Positions 59,190-64,000 of a stretch of DNA of 64,000 nucleotides are shown here, one piece after another (the stretch's first letter is position 1; the number at the start of each line of letters is the position of its first letter). Origin of the DNA: Rufibacter tibetensis (GTDB lineage Bacteria > Bacteroidota > Bacteroidia > Cytophagales > Hymenobacteraceae); the NCBI RefSeq assembly GCF_001310085.1, contig NZ_CP012643.1, positions 3,145,501 through 3,209,500 on the forward strand, read 5' to 3'. The position numbers and the translations under genes are program-made. A model generated the notes under the pieces. It searched no databases. It was given only the letters and a program-made list of their open reading frames with translations, and had not been told where the DNA came from.

Positions 59190-59945
59190 CTATTGTTTAT
59201 AATGATGTCTGATGCTCAGTAAAACGGGAGAGACCACCAAACTGATGAGTACGGCTGAAAGAACCACAATGCTGGGATGATAAGGATTCGGCTTTATTCC
59301 TTCACCTATTTGAGACCTGATTCCCACAATAAAAATCACAACTACCCCAACTACTATCCAGTACCAACTTGTGCCTTTATCACGTTGAGGAAGTTCCTTT
59401 TGTTTGGGCAGTTGCAAAATAAACCACCCAATAACCAGCTTGCCCGCAACCGAAACAGTAAGTTGCGACCATACCCCTGACATCTGCTGCCTAATGGGCT
59501 TGGTTAACTCGCCTGTCCCAAGCTCCATAAAAGGCAGCAATTCTTTCCGGTGGCCGGGTGAATGGGTCAAAACATCCAGCACTAAATGAGAAAGAGTTCC
59601 CAACAAGATACTCAAGGTGATAATCACGTAGTGTTCTCTAAAGTACACTACCCAATCAAACCCTGTGTACTTATTAAACCGAAGCCGCAGAAACGCAGGT
59701 AAATTCCTGACCAACGGATTTCGGACTACCAGATGGAAAAGAAAGGAAAGCAGAAGAGCGAGGGGCAAGTTAAAATAGAAGATTCCCCACCAGGTGTGGC
59801 TGTGTGGGTCATGCTCGCTCATGTTCAGAAACTTCTCAAAATCTGGTACCATGCTACCAATCACCAACCCTGTGCTGGACCGCCACCTTTTAGGAAGGCC
59901 TGTTAGCGGCAGGACTAAAGCCGGATGGGAGAAAGTGAAAGACAT
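59190..59945 (-). CDS. DUF4184 family membrane protein, copy 1
   Basis: The 251-residue protein starts MSFTFSHPALVLPL and contains GSMVPDFEKF and HTWWGIFYFNLPLALLL. GTLSHLVLDVLTHSPG follows, with about six membrane helices. The scattered His and Asp residues (FSHPA, PDFE, SHLVLDVLTH) recall the YdjM-like membrane-bound metal-dependent hydrolases, but activity is unproven. It is a tandem paralogue of the next gene, sharing motif order and length, and precedes the deaminase gene by 4 bp. Confidence 0.8.
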   Translation of the reverse strand: MSFTFSHPALVLPLTGLPKRWRSSTGLVIGSMVPDFEKFLNMSEHDPHSHTWWGIFYFNLPLALLLSFLFHLVVRNPLVRNLPAFLRLRFNKYTGFDWVVYFREHYVIITLSILLGTLSHLVLDVLTHSPGHRKELLPFMELGTGELTKPIRQQMSGVWSQLTVSVAGKLVIGWFILQLPKQKELPQRDKGTSWYWIVVGVVVIFIVGIRSQIGEGIKPNPYHPSIVVLSAVLISLVVSPVLLSIRHHYKQ

Positions 59946-60028
59946 GAACGCAATTCTTTATCAGGAAAGAGATACTAAATGTACAAAACAGGACTATGGG
60001 CAAAGGCTGTGGTCACGTTTTGGACCCT

Positions 60029-60054
60029 CTTTTTCTAAAAATGGATGAAAACAG
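60029..60054 (+). repeat. Dispersed intergenic motif, copy V
   Basis: It reads CTTTTTCTAAAAATGG followed by ATGAAAACAG, between the two DUF4184 genes. Confidence 0.45.
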
Positions 60055-60119
60055 AAGCAAAATCAACAATGCTCGATATAAACGCGCTTCACGAAGAGAG
60101 ACTACCGGGCTATTTATCG

Positions 60120-60872
60120 TTACGCCGTTCTTGATCTGGAAAATAAGTGTTCCTTGATCTTGATGAGGAAAGGCAAAATAATCAAGCTTAACAAGCCTGC
60201 TGAAATAGCCGCCACAAAGATGTAATACCGGTTCAGCATACCGCCTGCCATTACCCATAAAGCCACCACCACGCACACAATCACCCCAGACATAAACCAG
60301 AACACCAAAATGGATTTCTTCTCCAGCGGTCTTTTCTCCTGCGGCAGTTCATAAATGAAGATGGCCATTACAAATCCGCCAATGACAGACAACACCTGCT
60401 GTAAAAAGGTGAACCAGGACCTAGTGAAAGGTTCTGGCAAAATGGGTTGTAACAGGGCCGGAAACATTCTTACGCCTCTACCTTCCTTGTGGGTAAATGC
60501 ATCCCAGACCAGGTGCGAAATCACACCTATCAACAAGGATAGTACAATCACCGGCCAATGCTTTTTGAAATAGCTTGTCCAATTAAATCCCTTAAACCGG
60601 TTGAATCGCTTCCGCAGGAAATAGGGAAGATGATCAATCAACGTGTTCCGGACAATCAGGTGGAAGATGAAACAAACCAGAAGCCCTACCGGCAAGTTGA
60701 AATAGAAGATGCTGGGCCACGTGTGACTATACGGGTCATGCAAGCTCATTCTGATGAATTTCTCAAAGTCAGGGGCCATGCTGCCTACAATCAGTCCGGT
60801 AGCAGAACGCCATCTTTGGGGTAAGCTAATCAAGGGTAAGACAACGGCCGGGTGTGAAAAGGTGAAGGGCAT
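60120..60872 (-). CDS. DUF4184 family membrane protein, copy 2
   Basis: The 250-residue protein begins MPFTFSHPAVVLPL and matches its neighbour throughout: RWRSATGLIVGSMAPDFEKF, HTWPSIFYFNLPVGLL and ISHLVWDAFTHKEG. It likewise has about six membrane helices. The pair probably arose by tandem duplication; identity looks near half by eye. A 174-bp gap separates the two, so they may have separate promoters. Function is unknown; membrane hydrolase or phosphatase activity is a guess from the conserved His/Asp. Confidence 0.8.
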   Translation of the reverse strand: MPFTFSHPAVVLPLISLPQRWRSATGLIVGSMAPDFEKFIRMSLHDPYSHTWPSIFYFNLPVGLLVCFIFHLIVRNTLIDHLPYFLRKRFNRFKGFNWTSYFKKHWPVIVLSLLIGVISHLVWDAFTHKEGRGVRMFPALLQPILPEPFTRSWFTFLQQVLSVIGGFVMAIFIYELPQEKRPLEKKSILVFWFMSGVIVCVVVALWVMAGGMLNRYYIFVAAISAGLLSLIILPFLIKIKEHLFSRSRTA

Positions 60873-60978
60873 AGAATTAGAAACTTAAATCAGCTTAACG
60901 GAGGGGCAGAGGGAATTGATGCAATTTAACAGCATCTAAGTTTGAAGAGGAAGTTAAATTTACACTATTCTCCTTCTT

Positions 60979-61209
60979 TTAAGGCACCGGATCATACCCG
61001 TGCCCACCCCAAGGTTGGCAACGGCCAATTCGTTTTAAAGCCATCCAACCACCTTTAAATGGGCCATACTTTACAATAGCCTGGTGCGCATAGCCCGAGC
61101 AGGTGGGTGTGAAGCGGCAACTTCCTGGAGTAAGCGGCGAGATCATGTAACGGTACACCCACACAATGCCCAGAAAAAATTGTTTAAATAACCAGTTGAT
61201 TGGCTGCAT
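60979..61209 (-). CDS. yidD: Membrane protein insertion efficiency factor YidD
   Basis: The 76-residue protein has the compact YidD signature: YRYMISPLTPGSCRFTPTCSGYA and GWMALKRIGRCQPWGGHGYDPVP. An N-terminal amphipathic helix should bind the inner membrane, where YidD aids YidC insertion. In many bacteria yidD lies near yidC and rnpA; here it is alone, upstream of and divergent from an S46 peptidase gene. Confidence 0.95.
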   Translation of the reverse strand: MQPINWLFKQFFLGIVWVYRYMISPLTPGSCRFTPTCSGYAHQAIVKYGPFKGGWMALKRIGRCQPWGGHGYDPVP

Positions 61210-61219
61210 ATGCTGCTAG

Positions 61220-61253
61220 TTTCGGGAAAAAAAGTCACAAATCCTTACCTTTG
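61220..61253 (+). promoter_or_regulatory. Probable promoter of the S46 peptidase gene
   Basis: TACCTTTG at 61246-61253 is a good -7 box, 22 bp before the ATG. A weaker TTTC at 61220-61223 sits 22 bp upstream as a possible -33. Confidence 0.5.
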
Positions 61254-61275
61254 GACTTTCTAACTAACACACGTT

Positions 61276-63576
61276 ATGCTTAAAAAGATCTATAGCTTAC
61301 TCCTTGTGGGTTGCCTGGGCTTGTCAATGACAGCCCAAGCCGATGAGGGGATGTGGTTGCCGCTGCTGGTAAAGCGCCTCAACCACGTGGATATGCAGAA
61401 ACAAGGCCTGCAACTCACCGCTGAGGAAATCTACAACGTGAACAACGCCAGCCTGAAAGACGCCATTGTGCAATTTGGCGGCTTTTGTACCGGTGAGTTC
61501 GTATCCAAAGAAGGTTTGCTGTTGACTAACCACCATTGTGGCTATGATGCCATCGCGTCTAACTCTACGCCTCAAGATGACATCCTCAAGAACGGCTGGT
61601 GGGCCATGACCCGTCAGCAGGAAAAGAAAAACGAAGGCCTGTTCGTAGACATTCTGGTGCGCATGGAAGACGTGACAAGCCAGGTACTGCAAGGCATTAC
61701 GCCGCAAACGCCGGAGCAGGAGCGGAGCCGTTTGGTAGCCGAGCGTTCCAAGTCCATTGCTGATGCCGCCAAGAACAACGGCCAGTACGTGTCTTACGTG
61801 CGCGATTTCTTCAATGGCAACGAGTTCTACATGTTCGTGTACGAACGCTTCTCTGATGTGCGCTTGGTGGGAACTCCGCCGGAAAGCATCGGGAAATTTG
61901 GCGGTGATACTGATAACTGGATGTGGCCGCGCCATACCGGTGACTTCTCGGTGTTCCGGGTGTATATGTCTCCGGACGGAAAGCCCGCTACTTATTCTGA
62001 GAAGAATGTACCGTATCGTCCTAAGCACCACCTACCTATTTCCATGAGCCCCGTGAAAGAAGGTGACTTCTCCATGGTGTTCGGGTTCCCGGGCCGCACT
62101 ACCCGCTTTATGGCTGGTTCAGGTTTGGGAATGGCCGTAGATCAATCTAATCCCGCCCGAATCAAATTGCGTGAACGCCGCCTGGCGCTGATGAAAGAAG
62201 CCATGGATGCCTCACCCGCTGACCGTCTGAAACTGGCTTCCAACTACGCAAGCATCAGCAACTACTACAAATACTTCATCGGGCAGAACGAAGGCATCAA
62301 GCGCATGAAAACGCTGGACAAGAAATCCGCTGAAGAGAAAGCTTTCCAGGATTGGGCGAATGCTGAACGTAAGGCGCTTTACGGAAGCGCTCTAGCTGAT
62401 ATTAACGCCTCTTACGCCGGGCAACGTACTTATAACCTGTCTTCCATCTACCGCTCTGAGGCCGCTTTGGCACCACAGTTGATTGCGCACGCTTACCAGT
62501 ACACCCCGTTGTACAATATGCTCAAGGCGGGTAACGTAGACAAAGCCAAACTGCAGGAACTCACCACAGCGTACAAAGACATGAACAAGGAGTTCTACGC
62601 CAGCTACGTGCCGTCTTCTGACCAGAAAATCTTTGCTGAGTTGATGCAGATGTACTACAACGATGTACCCAAAGCACAGCACGCCGATATCTTCAAAGAC
62701 CTGACTTCTACGTACAAAGGTGATTTCAGGAAGTGGGCCGCTGATGTATACAGCAAATCACTGCTTTCTTCTGAAGCTAAAGCCAACGCGTTTTTGGCCA
62801 ATCCTACCCAAAAGGCCCTGGAAACAGACCCGGCATTCAAATTCATGCGTGCGGTGCAAACCAATTACCAGGACAACATCCTGCCCAAGCTGAACGAGTA
62901 CAACGCTGCCTTAGGTAGGGCCAACCGCCTGTACGTAGCTGGTCTGCGCGAAATGCACCCGAACAAAGTGTTCTACCCTGATGCTAACTCTACCCTGCGT
63001 CTGAGCTACGGAACCGTAAAAGACTACGAGCCGCGAGATGGCGTGCAGTACAAGTACTACACTACGCTGCAGGGCATTGCCGAAAAAGAAGACCCTACTA
63101 ACCCAGAGTTCATCGTTCCGGCCAAGTTAATGCAACTGTACAACCAAAAAGACTACGGCCGGTACGGACAGAACGGCGAACTACGCGTGGGCTTCATCAC
63201 CAACAATGACATCACAGGTGGTAACTCCGGTTCACCGGTAATCAACGGGCGTGGTGAGTTGATGGGCTTAGCCTTTGACGGAAACTGGGAAGCCATGACC
63301 GGTGACCTGGTGTTTGACCCTGAGTACAAGCGCTGCATCAACGTAGACATCAAGTACGTGCTCTTCGTGATGGACAAACTGGGCGGTGCCGGTCACCTGG
63401 TGAACGAAATGACCTTGGTAGACAACGGCAACCCGAACACCACTTTTAACCCCGCCATCAATGACATAAAAATGCAGGGCAAGATGGAGATTGAGACCCC
63501 AGAGGGACAGATCAAAATCAAAAAGAAAAAGAACGAGACTAAAATCAAGAAAGAAACGAAGAAGCAAAAAAGCTAA
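61276..63576 (+). CDS. S46 family dipeptidyl peptidase, DPP7-like
   Basis: The 766-residue serine peptidase has a signal peptide (MLKKIYSLLLVGCLGLSMTAQA) and should work in the periplasm, releasing dipeptides from peptide N termini. The catalytic His lies in LTNHHCGY (H86/H87) and the catalytic Ser is Ser651 in TGGNSGSPV. In S46 enzymes the S1 residue near the end sets specificity: Gly in DPP7 (hydrophobic P1), Arg in DPP11 (acidic P1). Here it is Gly669 in AFDGNWE, so DPP7-like specificity is inferred. The last ~30 residues form an unusual Lys-rich tail (KIKKKKNETK). Monocistronic, with a hairpin terminator. Confidence 0.93.
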   Translation: MLKKIYSLLLVGCLGLSMTAQADEGMWLPLLVKRLNHVDMQKQGLQLTAEEIYNVNNASLKDAIVQFGGFCTGEFVSKEGLLLTNHHCGYDAIASNSTPQDDILKNGWWAMTRQQEKKNEGLFVDILVRMEDVTSQVLQGITPQTPEQERSRLVAERSKSIADAAKNNGQYVSYVRDFFNGNEFYMFVYERFSDVRLVGTPPESIGKFGGDTDNWMWPRHTGDFSVFRVYMSPDGKPATYSEKNVPYRPKHHLPISMSPVKEGDFSMVFGFPGRTTRFMAGSGLGMAVDQSNPARIKLRERRLALMKEAMDASPADRLKLASNYASISNYYKYFIGQNEGIKRMKTLDKKSAEEKAFQDWANAERKALYGSALADINASYAGQRTYNLSSIYRSEAALAPQLIAHAYQYTPLYNMLKAGNVDKAKLQELTTAYKDMNKEFYASYVPSSDQKIFAELMQMYYNDVPKAQHADIFKDLTSTYKGDFRKWAADVYSKSLLSSEAKANAFLANPTQKALETDPAFKFMRAVQTNYQDNILPKLNEYNAALGRANRLYVAGLREMHPNKVFYPDANSTLRLSYGTVKDYEPRDGVQYKYYTTLQGIAEKEDPTNPEFIVPAKLMQLYNQKDYGRYGQNGELRVGFITNNDITGGNSGSPVINGRGELMGLAFDGNWEAMTGDLVFDPEYKRCINVDIKYVLFVMDKLGGAGHLVNEMTLVDNGNPNTTFNPAINDIKMQGKMEIETPEGQIKIKKKKNETKIKKETKKQKS

Positions 63577-63590
63577 GTCGTTTCAAGCCT

Positions 63591-63615
63591 CTTTTCTGAT
63601 TAACAGCCAAAAACG
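63591..63615 (+). repeat. Dispersed intergenic motif, copy T, joined to a terminator
   Basis: It reads CTTTTCTGATTAACAG followed by CCAAAAACG and runs into the hairpin arm at 63609-63622. Confidence 0.5.
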
Positions 63616-63639
63616 CCCGGAGACTCTCCGGGCGTTTTT
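63609..63639 (+). terminator. Rho-independent terminator after the S46 peptidase gene
   Basis: AAAAACGCCCGGAG (63609-63622) pairs perfectly with CTCCGGGCGTTTTT (63626-63639), with a 3-nt loop and T tract. Confidence 0.92.
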
Positions 63640-64000
63640 TGTGCTTTATGTCGTTTAGAAAACTGAGCAAAGGATTCAAAGGAGGAGCAAATCTAAAGGG
63701 AGTCGACAACCTTCGTGGAGAAGAAGCCAGAAAATTGTACTTACAATGCACATAGCGTAGTAACTGCTCACATTTTCCCCACTGCCTGTTCTTACATTAC
63801 TTCCCCGTGGATTTGGCAGTTGCCTTACATTGTGGGTTGTAAGAAGTAGTTTCAGTGAAAGGGAGTGAAAAAGTAAGGGTCAGGCAGGCTTAAGCTGGCT
63901 ATTAGAGAGTAGCGAAGTAAGGGTTTTCTTTATATAGTAAGTGTAAGCGGCATATTCAGTTCATTAAATATAGCAAATAACAATATAAAGTAAGAGCTAT

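Larger units (their letters stand above)
63577..64000. other. Gene-free right edge of the window
   Basis: After the terminator at 63609-63639 no convincing gene is present. A 35-codon ORF (63648-63755, starting MSFRKLSKGFKGG) has no ribosome-binding site and is not supported. The last 80 bp are AT-rich and could hold a promoter for a gene beyond the window. Confidence 0.4.

Noticed and set aside
63648-63755. Small gene of 35 codons after the S46 peptidase
   Set aside because: It has no ribosome-binding site, begins right behind a terminator and resembles no known protein; probably chance.
1-64000. tRNA or rRNA genes
   Set aside because: No cloverleaf with a CCA-type end or rRNA sequence was recognised in the intergenic gaps read by eye; tRNAscan would be decisive.

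Overview
The window is chromosomal DNA of a Bacteroidota bacterium, most likely order Cytophagales, family Hymenobacteraceae (Rufibacter/Nibribacter/Pontibacter-like). This rests on gene content: the gliding lipoprotein GldH, a type IX secretion (T9SS) C-terminal sorting domain, a DUF2723 membrane protein, an IPExxxVDY protein, an S46 dipeptidyl peptidase and CarboxypepD_reg/beta-barrel outer-membrane proteins. Promoters also fit the Bacteroidota form TTTG-N19-TAnnTTTG. Genus is an inference. There is no rRNA, tRNA, CRISPR array, prophage or intact insertion sequence; the window is mostly housekeeping with small accessory patches.

Layout. 1-2721: a multi-PAS histidine kinase broken by three in-frame TAG codons. 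3046-9025: a large superfamily 1 helicase overlapping a beta-propeller lipoprotein, then an NmrA-type reductase. 9193-11346: a 717-residue Gly/Ser/Tyr/Arg low-complexity protein resembling eukaryotic RGG/FUS-type domains, with an unusual leader (8-codon ORF, hairpin, strong Shine-Dalgarno). 11746-21845: an EEP phosphatase/nuclease-like protein, ricT-gldH, two acetyltransferase genes, a YhcH protein, a zinc alcohol dehydrogenase with an unknown partner, and a LytS/LytTR two-component pair. 22327-29508: a gdx/SugE exporter, a gene-free repeat-like stretch, the operon rsfS-ftsH-LUD-lpxH-orf, birA, and a T9SS cargo protein. 29632-42228: DUF2723 transferase, rlmB, a lipoprotein, sugar-nucleotide/KDO genes (mannose-1-P guanylyltransferase, kdsD), recQ, purD, a CoA-transferase and a bacilliredoxin. 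42689-50543: rpsT, pyk and IPExxxVDY, then acpP-fabF-rnc, nadE and a small HD hydrolase. 50828-64000: an outer-membrane beta-barrel protein, a PAS-LuxR regulator, ferredoxin plus ferredoxin reductase, lgt, a second beta-propeller protein, a decayed msrB fragment, a deaminase, two tandem DUF4184 proteins, yidD and an S46 peptidase.

Common themes. Envelope biogenesis is well represented (lpxH, kdsD, mannose-1-P guanylyltransferase, lgt, yidD, DUF2723, ftsH, gldH). Fatty-acid synthesis (acpP-fabF, plus birA for acetyl-CoA carboxylase) and translation (rpsT, rsfS, rlmB, rnc) form other groups. Nearly every operon ends in a very long, often perfect inverted repeat (17-29 bp arms).

The most novel signals are: (1) a degenerate ~25-bp intergenic motif, roughly TTTTCTGAAAA-n-GCCTAAAACAG, in more than twenty gaps and often directly beside the terminator hairpin; (2) the RGG/FUS-like protein and its leader; (3) three genes with strong Shine-Dalgarno sequences in a phylum that usually lacks them. 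Coordinates and motif calls were read by eye; no database search was possible.
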